Shown here: positions 23,104-32,615 of the stretch, piece by piece
Numbering within the stretch: the stretch's first letter is position 1
How the letters are laid out: each line of letters starts with the position of its first letter
Assembly (NCBI GenBank): GCA_015258065.1
Contig: JABZIZ010000001.1
Location: 1 to 64,000, forward strand
DNA length: 64,000 nt
Source: Lachnospiraceae bacterium
Lineage (GTDB): Bacteria > Bacillota > Clostridia > Lachnospirales > Lachnospiraceae
Direction of reading: 5' to 3'
Program-made: the position numbers and the translations under genes
The notes under the pieces: generated by a model
What the model saw: only the letters and a program-made list of their open reading frames with translations
The model's database searches: none
What the model was told of the DNA's origin: nothing

Positions 23104-24609
23104 TCACGCTTTGTGTCCTCCGATCTGCTTGTTCCTCTCTCTGGCAGTCGCGCCTTCCAGGAAGTCCATACCTTTCAGAATCGCATTTTTTCCATACTTG
23201 TTGCGAATGGCAATCTCCGCCTCCTGCAGGCGTCTCTCCTTCTTGCGGCTCTCTATTTCCTCCCTGCTTTTTGTTTTCTCCTTTTGGAAGGAAAAGAAAT
23301 CCAGCTGCTCATATTCTTCCTCTTTTTGCGCTGCACGACCCTCCTCCACCACATGCGTTGCGATGACATTCATTCTTCGCACCAGCAGCCCGGGATCTAC
23401 GATCCGATCAAAAAGCCTCTCCACTGCCTGCAGGATCTTCTGCGTGGATGCGGTAAAACCGGACAGATTCTCCGAGCCGTGCGCCGGCTTCGGCACAGAT
23501 CTCCCGTAATGATCCACGACCCTCTCCCCGTGATATTTTCTGTTCCGCTCCGGATCGGACAGATTCTCAATATCATAGCCCACATGAATCGCGATTTGAT
23601 CCGTGGCCAGCCCCTTCTCCACCAGTTCCAGAGACAGCGCATCCGCCATCTCCCTCAAAACCAGCTTCGCCTGCGCCGCCTCATAGGGATGTTGCAGAAC
23701 CTGACCGGAACTCAGGCTGTTCGTCTCCGGCCGATAAGCCTTCACCGCCTCTATGGTGCAGGGTTCCCACCCCCAGGCATGGTCAATCAGAAGCTCCGCA
23801 TTTTTTCCAAAAAGGCGGTAGAGCAGTTCCTCGTTCTCGATCGAACATCTCGCCACGTCTCCCATCGTATACAGGCCAAGAGAGGACAGCCGTTTGGCAT
23901 ACCCCCTCCCGACCCTCCAGAAATCCGTGATCGGACGGTGGGACCAGAATTCTCTGCGGTAAGACATTTCATCCAGCTCTGCGATCCGAACCCCGTTCTG
24001 ATCTGCAGGGATATGCTTGGCCTGCACATCCATGGCTACCTTGCAGAGATACAGATTCGTCCCGATGCCCGCCGTTGCCGTGATTCCGGTCTGGTTCAGT
24101 ACGTCCAGAATCATTCTCATGGCAAGGTCATGGGGCGACAGGTCATACGTTTTCAGATACGAGGTCGCATCGATGAAAACCTCATCGATCGAATAAACAA
24201 TCACATCCTCCGGCGCCACGTACTTCATGTAAATTCCATAAATGCGTGTGCTGTACGCCATATAGGTTGCCATACGGGGCGGCGCAATCAGGAAGTCCAG
24301 GGAAAGAGAAGGATTTTTTTTCCACTCTGAAAAAAAATGCGTGGAGCCGGAAAACGCTCTTCCTCTAAGCTGATCCTTCCTCGCGGCATTGACCTGCTGC
24401 ACCTTCTGCTTCACCTCAAAAAGGCGGGCGCGACCGGGAATCCCAAAGGATTTCAGCGCAGGCGTCACCGCCAGACAGATCGTCTTGTCCGTTCTGCTCT
24501 CATCCGCCACCACCAGATGGGTATTCAGTGGATCCAGATCTCTTTCCCTGCATTCCACGGAAGCAAAAAAAGATTTTAAATCAATGGCGATATAGGTTTT
24601 CTGCGTCAT
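23104..24609 (-). CDS. Y-family DNA polymerase (UmuC/UvrX type)
   Basis: 501 residues. Translesion DNA polymerase: catalytic carboxylates in IAIDLKSFFASVEC (residues 8-21) and YSIDEVFIDATSY, then helix-hairpin-helix region and little-finger domain. EEEYEQLDFFSF near residue 425 looks like a sliding-clamp binding peptide (QLDFF). The YolD-like gene follows it in the same direction. I saw no LexA box. Members of this group are often on plasmids or in accessory regions, but this one has neighbours of ordinary base composition. Confidence 0.92.
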   Translation of the reverse strand: MTQKTYIAIDLKSFFASVECRERDLDPLNTHLVVADESRTDKTICLAVTPALKSFGIPGRARLFEVKQKVQQVNAARKDQLRGRAFSGSTHFFSEWKKNPSLSLDFLIAPPRMATYMAYSTRIYGIYMKYVAPEDVIVYSIDEVFIDATSYLKTYDLSPHDLAMRMILDVLNQTGITATAGIGTNLYLCKVAMDVQAKHIPADQNGVRIAELDEMSYRREFWSHRPITDFWRVGRGYAKRLSSLGLYTMGDVARCSIENEELLYRLFGKNAELLIDHAWGWEPCTIEAVKAYRPETNSLSSGQVLQHPYEAAQAKLVLREMADALSLELVEKGLATDQIAIHVGYDIENLSDPERNRKYHGERVVDHYGRSVPKPAHGSENLSGFTASTQKILQAVERLFDRIVDPGLLVRRMNVIATHVVEEGRAAQKEEEYEQLDFFSFQKEKTKSREEIESRKKERRLQEAEIAIRNKYGKNAILKGMDFLEGATARERNKQIGGHKA

Positions 24610-24696
24610 GGCTCTCCCGTATAGAATCCTTCCACTGAGGGCGTTTCCAATGCCCTCCCGTGCCTGTAACCGGCACCCGCTCCTCTTCCGTTCCGG

Positions 24697-26676
24697 TCAG
24701 AATTCTCCTCCCTTTCTGACCACCACCGCATACCGGTCCCTGCACCAATGAATCTCATAGCGGTCCGCTATTCCCTGCTCTTCCAAAAATTCCTGTTCTT
24801 CCTGCCTGCTCAGGAGATAGACATTCGGATCGGCTCCGCTCTTTAATCTTTCTTTGATATCCTCCGGAAGGCCGAAGCGAAATTTTCCCACGGCATCGGC
24901 GACCAGGAATTCGCTGTGCAAATCCTTATAGTGGACCGTTTTTACATAGGTCGCAGGGGGCATCCGGGTATAGAACACGGCAATCATGAAGGGCGAGATC
25001 AGGTTCGTATTGGTCGAATAGATAAGGGCAGAAGAATTGTCTGCCTCCTTTTTTACCGCCTCTTCCGCATAGACGCAGGCTTCCCCGTATCCTCTGAAAA
25101 AGATGGAGTCCGCACAGAGCGCATTGTATCTTCCTCCGTAGTAGTCTCTGACAAAAAAGAGAAAACCCACCCACAACGTCAGTGCCGGAAACAGGAAGAG
25201 TTGCCGGCCGAACTGCCCCCGGCGTCCGCCTGCCTTTCCGGATCGGGAGTGCGCTGCTACCCACATGAACGCATCATAGCCGCATACCGTATAATACAGA
25301 AGAGGGAGGTAAACCATGATGATATGATTGATGGAGATCCGAACCGTCAAACCGAAAAGAAAGGATGCCAGGAAGGCGGCAAATACAATCTCCTCCGCTG
25401 CAACCGTCCCCGAAAGAGAATGGGAACCGGATCGCGGATCGGCAGCCGCATCCTGCTCCTTCCGGGTCGCCTCTCTCCTCCCCTTCCTCATGCGTTTCAA
25501 GCTCACAACAAAGCCGACCAACGTGACCGGGAAGGTGAACACATAGAAGGTCCAATATCCGGGCATATAGGTATAATATTCGCCGTTCTCCACGCCGACG
25601 CTCAGGTACAGGAGAAGCTCTTTGATATTTTTAATCCCCTCCCCCCGGAGAAACAAATCGGAAAAGGAGAGAAAGACCGAAGCCGTATGATCGGAGCGAA
25701 ACCGTTCCACGGAGAAGAACGGCGTAATGATTTCCGGCAGCTTGCAGACGTTAATGAAATAAAACAAAAAGAGCGGCGCACAGACAAGCAGAAACATCAG
25801 CATACAAAGAAAGAGCTGGCGGATTGAAAGGATTTTTCCCCTCATCAGGAAAAAGACGCAAAGAAGCAGGAACACGGGGATCACGATATTGGCGGAGCCG
25901 TAGCTATACATGTTCAGCGCAGCCAGAGCAGACGCAAGAACGTACAGTCCGGTACTTTTCTTCCTGGCCGCCTTCATTAAAACCAGAATCGCCAGCCCGA
26001 AGGTAAAGGGAATGAGACCATAATCCAGCGTCCATCTGGTGAGAAGGATGTGCCAGGGAGCAATTGCCAGAAGCAGCATCCCAAGCAGTCCAACGGGACT
26101 GCTTTGTAGTCCTGTTGGACTGCTTTGTAGTCCAGAAAGACTGCTTTTCGCTTCTTTTACCAGCAGATAAAACAGGGGCAACGTCAGACAGCCAAAAAAG
26201 GCGACGGTCCCTCTCAGCACAAAGACGGAAACGCCAAAAAGCTTAAAGGATAGCGCTGTGAGATAAATCAGCAACGGACTTCCGCCGCCGGACCCCCAGG
26301 TAATCGGATAGACCGGAAAAGGATTGCCATACCGGTCCACACCGTAGAAGGCGAGGGAAAAGGCCTCATATCCGATGGAAGCTTCATCCTGATTGAGACC
26401 GTCCGGAAGCGTGGTCAGGTGATAGAAGCGAAGGAAACAACCAAGGGCAAACGCCAGAAAGAAACAGACGAGCCCCAGGGCAGACAAGCGGTCCTTCTCC
26501 TTCTGCACGAAAAGACGTGCCGGTCGGCAGTCCGCTGCTGCCTGTTCCGGATACCCGCCCTTCTGACGGACCACCTTTTTTCCCAGAAAGAACAAGGCAA
26601 TCCCCACCGTAAGAATGGAAACGACAATATTATAATAATCAATGATTCTCATAGACGATACCGAATGACCTCCCAT
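24697..26676 (-). CDS. GT39/ArnT-like membrane glycosyltransferase
   Basis: Up to 659 residues with about ten membrane segments. The first outer loop has PDGLNQDEASIGYEAFSL, the conserved acidic motif of polyprenyl-phosphate-dependent transferases (Dolichyl-P-mannose transferase/ArnT type), followed by WGSGGGSPLLIYL. It should transfer a sugar from a lipid carrier outside the membrane; acceptor unknown. The start is uncertain: the first ATG overlaps GGGAGG, and a second ATG 24 bases later has that site 16 nt away. A 21-bp tandem repeat encodes SSPTGLQSSPVGL in a loop. Confidence 0.78.
   Translation of the reverse strand: MGGHSVSSMRIIDYYNIVVSILTVGIALFFLGKKVVRQKGGYPEQAAADCRPARLFVQKEKDRLSALGLVCFFLAFALGCFLRFYHLTTLPDGLNQDEASIGYEAFSLAFYGVDRYGNPFPVYPITWGSGGGSPLLIYLTALSFKLFGVSVFVLRGTVAFFGCLTLPLFYLLVKEAKSSLSGLQSSPTGLQSSPVGLLGMLLLAIAPWHILLTRWTLDYGLIPFTFGLAILVLMKAARKKSTGLYVLASALAALNMYSYGSANIVIPVFLLLCVFFLMRGKILSIRQLFLCMLMFLLVCAPLFLFYFINVCKLPEIITPFFSVERFRSDHTASVFLSFSDLFLRGEGIKNIKELLLYLSVGVENGEYYTYMPGYWTFYVFTFPVTLVGFVVSLKRMRKGRREATRKEQDAAADPRSGSHSLSGTVAAEEIVFAAFLASFLFGLTVRISINHIIMVYLPLLYYTVCGYDAFMWVAAHSRSGKAGGRRGQFGRQLFLFPALTLWVGFLFFVRDYYGGRYNALCADSIFFRGYGEACVYAEEAVKKEADNSSALIYSTNTNLISPFMIAVFYTRMPPATYVKTVHYKDLHSEFLVADAVGKFRFGLPEDIKERLKSGADPNVYLLSRQEEQEFLEEQGIADRYEIHWCRDRYAVVVRKGGEF
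26096..26140. repeat. 21-bp tandem repeat inside the glycosyltransferase gene
   Basis: GGACTGCTTTGTAGTCC occurs at 26096-26112 and again at 26117-26133 with a degenerate third copy after it, period 21. In frame it adds the heptad GLQSSPT/V to a loop, so the repeat number can change without breaking the frame. Confidence 0.8.
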
Positions 26677-26690
26677 TGGATTACAGGCGG

Positions 26691-26912
26691 TTAAACCTTA
26701 GTTCGATGATTCCCTGTCATGCTGCTCCTATAATCGTCAATATCCTTCACAATGCAATCATCCCCCATTGTGTGTAATGATTCAAAATATTTTTTGATAT
26801 AGCCATAAATACCGTACTCGTCAAAGATCCTTGCCACCTCAGCACCTGAAAGTCCTTTGTAATAGCGGTACCGCTCCATGCAATAAATCAAAAAAACGGA
26901 TTCCTTGCTCAT
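26691..26912 (-). CDS. DUF3791 domain protein
   Basis: 73 residues, helical. ESVFLIYCMERYRYYKGLSGAEVARIFDEYGIYGYI and LHTMGDDCIVKDIDDY match the DUF3791 family. These small proteins are usually encoded together with a DUF3990 (ADP-ribosyltransferase-like) partner and are suspected to be antitoxin-like. No DUF3990 gene is present in the window; the next gene on the strand is the glycosyltransferase. It sits 4 bases after the MATE gene stop, so it may be co-transcribed. Confidence 0.75.
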   Translation of the reverse strand: MSKESVFLIYCMERYRYYKGLSGAEVARIFDEYGIYGYIKKYFESLHTMGDDCIVKDIDDYRSSMTGNHRTKV

Positions 26913-26915
26913 CTC

Positions 26916-28238
26916 TCACCATTTTTGAGTCGATCGCAGCGCTGTGTAGGAGATCAGGAAGTTTGCAAACCAACCGGCCGGAACGGCAAGCCAGACAAAA
27001 GCAATGCCGAAGCGCGGTGCAAACAGGATCGCCACACTCAAACGGATTGCCAGATTCACCAGATTGGCAATGAGAAACGGGCGCATGATTCCCAGACCGC
27101 GAAGGACTCCATCTGTCGCCATCTTGATGCCCATGAAGAGGAAAAAATAGCCGAGCCATTTCATGTAATCCCCTGACACCTGATAGGCGAGGGCAGTTCC
27201 GTCTTTTCCCAGAAAGAGGGAGGAAATGGGCGTGTGCCAGGTTTCAATCACAAAGAAGGCAAGGGCAGCAAAACAAAAATCCAGGAGCAATGCGGCATGG
27301 TATCCTTCCTGAATCCGTTTCTCCTTTTTTGCTCCAAGGTTCTGGGATACAAAGGGGGACACGGCATTGCCGATGGATACGAAGATCAGAGAAAAAACGT
27401 TCTCTACCCGCATGGTCGCCGCATAACCCGCAAGCGCCTGAGTCCCAAACGGGTTTACCACTGCCTGCACGATCATCATCCCGACGGATACCGTGGACTG
27501 TTGGAGAACCGATGGAACGGCGATTTGCAACATGGCCCGCAGCTCCTGTCCGTCAAACCTGCGAAAGGCTCCTGCATACCTCCGCATTCGGCAAAAGAAA
27601 ATGATCAGCGACAAGACGGCGGAAATCCCCTGCGAAAGAAGAGTGGCAAGTGCTGCGCCGAATACGCCAAGGCCAAGGTCTTTGACCATCCAAAGATCCA
27701 TCCCGATATTCAGGACGGAGGAGAAGATTAACAGTCCCAGCGGAATCCTGGATTCCCCGATGGCGGCAAACATGGTGGAGAGAATATTGTACATAAAAAG
27801 AAACGGAAATCCCACAAAGTAGACACGCAAATACAAGACGGCGACATCCAGGATATCGGCCGGCGTTTGTAAGATGCGCATCATCCAATGAGAACAGACA
27901 AACCCAAAGATGCCAAGGAGGATGCCAAGTACCAGGAAACTGATCAAGGAGGTGGACACAATGGTTTTCATTCTGTCATATTTCTGGGCGCCAAAATAAC
28001 GGCTCACCAGCACTCCCGCACCGGCGCCGGCACCGATTGCCACACAAATAAACACATTCGAGAGCGCTGCACAGGCCCCGACCGCCGCAAGTGCGGAGGA
28101 ACCGACAAACTGACCGACGATGATGGAATCCGCCATGTTATAGACTTGCTGAAAAAAGCTACCGATAATCATCGGCAGTGCAAAAACAGTCAGTGCCTTC
28201 AGGGGCGCCTCGGTGATTAAATATTCCTCTTTTCCCAT
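26916..28238 (-). CDS. MATE family efflux transporter
   Basis: 440 residues, twelve membrane segments, typical length for the DinF/NorM-like MATE group. The N-terminus has LPMIIGSFFQQVYNMADSIIVGQFVG, the hallmark of the family, and the second half repeats it (NPFGTQALAGYAATMRVENV). Uses Na+ or H+ gradients to expel organic cations or related compounds. The frame is open 77 codons upstream, but ATG 28238 with AGGA 8 nt before it gives the conserved beginning. Substrate unknown. Confidence 0.92.
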   Translation of the reverse strand: MGKEEYLITEAPLKALTVFALPMIIGSFFQQVYNMADSIIVGQFVGSSALAAVGACAALSNVFICVAIGAGAGAGVLVSRYFGAQKYDRMKTIVSTSLISFLVLGILLGIFGFVCSHWMMRILQTPADILDVAVLYLRVYFVGFPFLFMYNILSTMFAAIGESRIPLGLLIFSSVLNIGMDLWMVKDLGLGVFGAALATLLSQGISAVLSLIIFFCRMRRYAGAFRRFDGQELRAMLQIAVPSVLQQSTVSVGMMIVQAVVNPFGTQALAGYAATMRVENVFSLIFVSIGNAVSPFVSQNLGAKKEKRIQEGYHAALLLDFCFAALAFFVIETWHTPISSLFLGKDGTALAYQVSGDYMKWLGYFFLFMGIKMATDGVLRGLGIMRPFLIANLVNLAIRLSVAILFAPRFGIAFVWLAVPAGWFANFLISYTALRSTQKW

Positions 28239-28505
28239 TCGTTGTATCCTACAGCCGGTTCTCTTCACCTGGTATAAAATCCGGTATCCTGACCACCCGG
28301 TTTGATTGCGTGGTAAGTGGAGCAACTCTTTTCCACAATCGCACTCTTTTCTCATGACTTTATCCTTATTATACACAACACCGGACATCATATTCCTCTC
28401 ATTCCTCTTTTTTCTGTGTGGAGAGGTGATGTCATTTAACTGATATTCCGATTTTGGAATATATTTCATTTTTATTTGTGATATGATCCGAAACCGGAAT
28501 TTTTG
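28239..28505. other. Intergenic region between MATE and the first AAA ATPase
   Basis: No gene is visible. The leftward part is an open continuation of the MATE frame without homology. The right part is AT-rich, with two GAT/ATATTCC-type short inverted stretches (GATATTCCGATTTTGGAATATATT). It must contain the MATE promoter, which I could not fix to a single site. Confidence 0.4.
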
Positions 28506-28534
28506 TTGACTCGGTACATATTATGCTCTAACAT
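28506..28534 (+). promoter_or_regulatory. Promoter of the first AAA/DUF4143 ATPase gene
   Basis: TTGACT (28506-28511), 17-nt spacer, TAACAT (28529-28534), 30 bases before the chosen TTG start. Confidence 0.6.
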
Positions 28535-28563
28535 GGAAGTGTGATTTTATGGAGGTGGTTCTG

Positions 28564-29787
28564 TTGGTTGAAAGAAGAGAATATTTGTACCGCATGATTC
28601 AATGGAAGGATGAACCGGTCATCAAGGTTGTCACCGGCATCCGTCGTTGTGGAAAATCTACTTTGCTGATGCAATATCAGGCGTGGTTAAAAGCGAATGG
28701 TGTTTCTGATCAGCAGATTGTATCCATCAATTTTGAAGAGCTGGAATATGAAGAGTTACAGGACTACCACAGGCTCTACGACTATCTCAAAAGCCGCTTA
28801 TGTACAGGAAAAAAAACGTATATCTTCCTGGATGAAATTCAGAAGGTTCCGTCCTTTGAAAAAGTTGTGGACAGCCTGTATGTCAAACCGGATGTGGATA
28901 TCTACATGACCGGATCCAATGCCTATCTGCTCTCCGGGGATCTTGCTACGCTATTGACCGGACGTTACGTCGAAATCAAGATGCTACCCCTTTCCCTTGC
29001 GGAATTTCTGGAAATGACCGGAATGGATCGCGATCATGGTCTTGCTACGTATATGAAGATTGGGAGTCTTCCCGCTATCGCTACGATGGATCGCACGCAA
29101 GAAAAGATTGAAACCTACTTAGAAGGTATCTATAACACCGTTATTGTAAAGGACATCGAAGACCGACAAGCCAGAAAGGAAATGGATCCGGATAAGAGGA
29201 AAATTACAGATATCCTTCTATTGAAGACCATCGCCAAATATCTGTCCAGTGTAGTCGGAAACCCGGTCTCCATACGGAGCATCACCGATTATCTGACCTC
29301 TAATGGGAGAAAAATCTCACCAAATACCGTGAGCGATTATGTCGAAGCCCTTACGGAATCCTTTATTTTCTACCCGGCAGATCGTTTCGACATCATCGGA
29401 AAACAGCTTCTGAAAGCCAATCGGAAACTGTACATTGTGGATCTCGGTTTGCGAAACCATATCCTGCCTCGCAGTCAATATGATCTGGGTTTTTCTCTGG
29501 AAAACATCGTCTATTTTGAGCTTCTTCGTCGGGGATACCGCGTCATGATTGGAAAGTTTGACCATACCGAGGTGGACTTCGTTGCAGAGAAGCACGGCGC
29601 CTATACCTATTTCCAGGTTACCGCAGAGATGACTGCGAAAGAAACCTTCGATCGTGAGTTGAAACCACTAACAAAAATCCGTGACAACTATGAAAAAATC
29701 GTTTTAACCGGAGATCCTTTCACGCCCGGTAATTATAATGGCATCCAGGTCAAGAAGATATCAGACTGGATGCTAAGTGGGGAATAG
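28564..29787 (+). CDS. AAA family ATPase with DUF4143 C-terminus (copy 1)
   Basis: 407 residues. Walker A is VTGIRRCGKST in the first 35 residues; Walker B is TYIFLDEIQK; MTGSNAYLLSGDLATLLTGRYVEI is the sensor region. The C-terminal DUF4143 domain ends with a restriction-nuclease-like fold (EVDFVAEKHGAYTYFQVT). These ATPases are very common in gut anaerobes and their role is unknown. The TTG at 28564 has GGAGGTGG 5 nt upstream; the ATG at 28549 overlaps that site. One of four such genes in 18 kb. Confidence 0.88.
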   Translation: MVERREYLYRMIQWKDEPVIKVVTGIRRCGKSTLLMQYQAWLKANGVSDQQIVSINFEELEYEELQDYHRLYDYLKSRLCTGKKTYIFLDEIQKVPSFEKVVDSLYVKPDVDIYMTGSNAYLLSGDLATLLTGRYVEIKMLPLSLAEFLEMTGMDRDHGLATYMKIGSLPAIATMDRTQEKIETYLEGIYNTVIVKDIEDRQARKEMDPDKRKITDILLLKTIAKYLSSVVGNPVSIRSITDYLTSNGRKISPNTVSDYVEALTESFIFYPADRFDIIGKQLLKANRKLYIVDLGLRNHILPRSQYDLGFSLENIVYFELLRRGYRVMIGKFDHTEVDFVAEKHGAYTYFQVTAEMTAKETFDRELKPLTKIRDNYEKIVLTGDPFTPGNYNGIQVKKISDWMLSGE

Positions 29788-29799
29788 GCTCGTGTTCTC

Positions 29800-31170
29800 C
29801 TATAACGGAATTAGAATGGTAACTTTTGCTCCACCTGTTTCTTTTGCATTATCCAAAATCAGTTGCCCGCCGTGTTTCCGGATCATGGAATCTGCGGCAT
29901 TTAAGCCAATTCCGTAGTGTGTCCCGGAGGTCCTGCCGGCATCGTCCATGTAGAACGGTTCCTTCCCGTGCTTTAATGCTTCCGGTGAAAATCCACTTCC
30001 CGTATCCGTGATCGTAACCCTGAAAACGTGGTTCTCTTCGGACACCGAAAGGAAAACCCGTCCCCCGGGCGGGGTACGTTCCGTAGCATTGGAGAGAATA
30101 TTGACGATCGCCCTGATGAAGAGATCGTGATCCACTAAAATTTCATTGGTTGTATAATGGCATTCCCAGACCGGCGTCAAATGACGTACGGCACATAAGC
30201 CTCTTAGCTGCAGCTCCATTTCTTGAAAAAGACTTACACAGGCATTTTTTTGGGGGCGAAATGGATCGCCTTGCCATGATTTCGTAACTTCAATGAGCAT
30301 CTGCACATAATTTTGCATTTGCAGAGCGCTCTTTTCAATGTATTCCGTATACTTCTTTTGTGTTTCCGAAAGCTCGGATTCCAGAAGAAGTTCCGCATTT
30401 CCACGGACAAGCGTAAGCGGCGTTTTCAAGTCATGTGCCAAGGCGGACATTTGACGGTTTTTTCCCTGTTCGACCTCCCACTGTCGCTCCAGAGAATCCT
30501 TTAGCGCCCTCCGCATATGGTCCATGGAATGAAGTACGGCATCGACTTCTTTAATCCCGCTTACAGAAATCTCAAAATCCAATTCCTGCTGTTCGACTTT
30601 GTTGATGACAAAAGTGAGCGTGGCCAGTCTTTTATTCAATGCTTTTCCGAAACGGACCGCAATCAGGATGATGATAAAAAACATCCCGAGAATTGCAGAC
30701 AACAAAATAAGCATTTGAGGCGGTACAAGGATTTTCCGTAAAAAAGGGGATCTATACTGTGGAGAAAGCGTATACCGTAAAACGCAATATTCCGCTTTTC
30801 TCGGAATGACTGTATAACTGTATTTCCTGATTGTTGCCTTTTTTCCCCGGACCGCATCCCATGCCTTCTGTGCAGCATTCCCCCTCAAATTTCCACTTTT
30901 TACATTCCCTTCTGAATCAAAGATAGCATAATCGCACAATTCCGGGATCCGATCCGCCGTGACCTTTTCTGCCATTTGAATTTCATGATACGCACCATGC
31001 GCTTTTTTCTGTGCATAATCCGCCGGGTAGACAACCTTATGATTCATAAGGGCATTAAACAGAATCAGCAACGAAATTGCCAGCAGGCACAGAAAGGCAA
31101 AAATATATGCGAAGTATTTGAGATAGAATAGACTTAATGGAATCTTCGCTTTTCTTTTTATTCTTTCCAT
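29800..31170 (-). CDS. Sensor histidine kinase of the LanFEG locus
   Basis: 456 residues. Two membrane helices (about 15-40 and 150-173) flank an extracellular sensor region of about 110 residues. A linker leads to the H-box SALAHDLKTPL with His246; then N-box NILSNATERTPPGG, G1 DTGSGF and G2 GIGLNAADSMIRKHGG. It likely senses a cationic or lantibiotic-like peptide at the membrane and phosphorylates the adjacent regulator. Its start overlaps the regulator stop by 13 bases. Confidence 0.9.
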   Translation of the reverse strand: MERIKRKAKIPLSLFYLKYFAYIFAFLCLLAISLLILFNALMNHKVVYPADYAQKKAHGAYHEIQMAEKVTADRIPELCDYAIFDSEGNVKSGNLRGNAAQKAWDAVRGKKATIRKYSYTVIPRKAEYCVLRYTLSPQYRSPFLRKILVPPQMLILLSAILGMFFIIILIAVRFGKALNKRLATLTFVINKVEQQELDFEISVSGIKEVDAVLHSMDHMRRALKDSLERQWEVEQGKNRQMSALAHDLKTPLTLVRGNAELLLESELSETQKKYTEYIEKSALQMQNYVQMLIEVTKSWQGDPFRPQKNACVSLFQEMELQLRGLCAVRHLTPVWECHYTTNEILVDHDLFIRAIVNILSNATERTPPGGRVFLSVSEENHVFRVTITDTGSGFSPEALKHGKEPFYMDDAGRTSGTHYGIGLNAADSMIRKHGGQLILDNAKETGGAKVTILIPL

Positions 31171-31820
31171 TTATATCCGATCCCCCACACCGTCTTAATT
31201 GGTGCATAATCAACTTCCTGCAATTTACTTCGGATGTTTTTAATATGCGTAACGATGGTGCTATCGTTGCTCTCACTGTCAAACCCAAAGACCTGTTCCA
31301 GAATCTGTTCTTTGGTAAATACTTGTCCCGGATTTCTGGCTAAAAACTCGCAGATTTCATATTCCCCTTTTGTCAAAGGAACAGCGACATCCCGGACTAA
31401 AAATTTCTTTTCAGAAAGATGAAAACTGGACTCTGCAAACGAAATACGGACAGAATGCTCCCGATGCTCCCGTCGCAAATGGGCGGAAATTCTTGCCCGC
31501 AACTCCATAACGCCAAAAGGCTTGCAGATATAATCGTCTGCGCCGAGCGATAAGCCGTTTACCAGGCTGTTTTCTTCTGATTTTGCAGTTAGAAAAAGTA
31601 TCGGGCAATCCACTTGATTTCTCAATTTTTTGCAAAGGGTAAATCCGTCTATTCCCGGCATCATAATATCCAGCAAAATCAAATCAAAAGAACCGACTTT
31701 TGTATAGTCAATCTCTTCCGCCCGGGTAATCCCGGTTACGGAATGTCCATCTTTCCTTAAAATGCTTTGTATCATGTCCAGAATACCTGCTTCATCATCA
31801 ACCGCCAGGATGGATGCCAT
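31158..31820 (-). CDS. OmpR-type response regulator of the LanFEG locus
   Basis: 220 residues. Receiver domain with acidic pair Asp8/Asp9, phospho-acceptor Asp51 in LLDIMMPG, Thr78 and Lys100. The C-terminal winged helix has LTKGEYEICEFLARNPGQVFTKEQILEQV and VWGIGYKWKE. It is predicted to activate the LanFEG transporter genes just upstream in the same operon. Order (transporter, regulator, kinase) is that of peptide-resistance loci such as cprABCRK-like systems in Clostridia. Confidence 0.92.
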   Translation of the reverse strand: MASILAVDDEAGILDMIQSILRKDGHSVTGITRAEEIDYTKVGSFDLILLDIMMPGIDGFTLCKKLRNQVDCPILFLTAKSEENSLVNGLSLGADDYICKPFGVMELRARISAHLRREHREHSVRISFAESSFHLSEKKFLVRDVAVPLTKGEYEICEFLARNPGQVFTKEQILEQVFGFDSESNDSTIVTHIKNIRSKLQEVDYAPIKTVWGIGYKWKE

Positions 31821-31867
31821 ATTTCTCCTCCTTGATCACCATCGTTACTTTCCAGGCAGCGAAAATC

Positions 31868-32611
31868 CTAATCGGCTATTCGGAAACCTTCCCAGCGGCA
31901 GGCCCAAAACAGATAGACGATCGTTCCAATCGTGATCACGAAAAATCCAATACAAGCCACTTGCTTTAATTCTACACATGCTGTCATCTCACCATTATAT
32001 GCGGCAAAGAATGTGGCTACCGCTCTTGCCGGCCAGACAAGGGGGACATATTTCCAAACAGATTCTCCCAGACCGGTCAGGAACAGTGCCGATAACACGC
32101 TTTCTACAATTCCCAAAGCGATGGACACGCCCTTATTCGAGTCAAATGATAAATACAAGTGCAGGAGATAAAGCGGTATGCTGCTCACAAACATAACCAG
32201 CGCCGCCATCGGATAGAACGCCAAATCAACTACCTTGCCGTGCAGTCCAAACCGGAATGCGACACCAAAGAGCAGAGATGCCACGAGAAGCGCCCCGGCA
32301 CAAAACATCAGGAGCAACAGGAGCTTGGACAAAAACGGAACTACTTTTTTCGGTGACATCAGCATCATTTGGAAACAACCGGCCGATTGCTCCTGTTCTG
32401 ATAAGATTGCACAGAACAGCCCGATCAAAAACGGAAGTGCCATTCCAATGACTTGGTAATAAAGATCAATTTTTACATAATCATCCCACGGCGCATAAGA
32501 ATCGTACGCAATAAAAATCAACGGTGTCACGATCGATATAAGCAGATGAGCCGTACGCACAGAAAGATGTTTTGTCTTAAGAAAATCTGCCTTGAGATAA
32601 GAGAAAAACAT
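31868..32611 (-). CDS. Lantibiotic-immunity ABC permease, MutG/LanG type
   Basis: 247 residues, six membrane segments. LSEQEQSAGCFQMMLMSPKKVVPFLSKLL is typical of the second permease of lantibiotic self-protection transporters (LanG), with the conserved E after the second helix. It pairs with the LanE-type permease upstream, 4 bases away, and the LanF ATPase. In producer strains this complex expels lantibiotics; with no biosynthesis genes here, a resistance role is more likely. Confidence 0.82.
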   Translation of the reverse strand: MFFSYLKADFLKTKHLSVRTAHLLISIVTPLIFIAYDSYAPWDDYVKIDLYYQVIGMALPFLIGLFCAILSEQEQSAGCFQMMLMSPKKVVPFLSKLLLLLMFCAGALLVASLLFGVAFRFGLHGKVVDLAFYPMAALVMFVSSIPLYLLHLYLSFDSNKGVSIALGIVESVLSALFLTGLGESVWKYVPLVWPARAVATFFAAYNGEMTACVELKQVACIGFFVITIGTIVYLFWACRWEGFRIAD

Positions 32612-32615
32612 GTCT

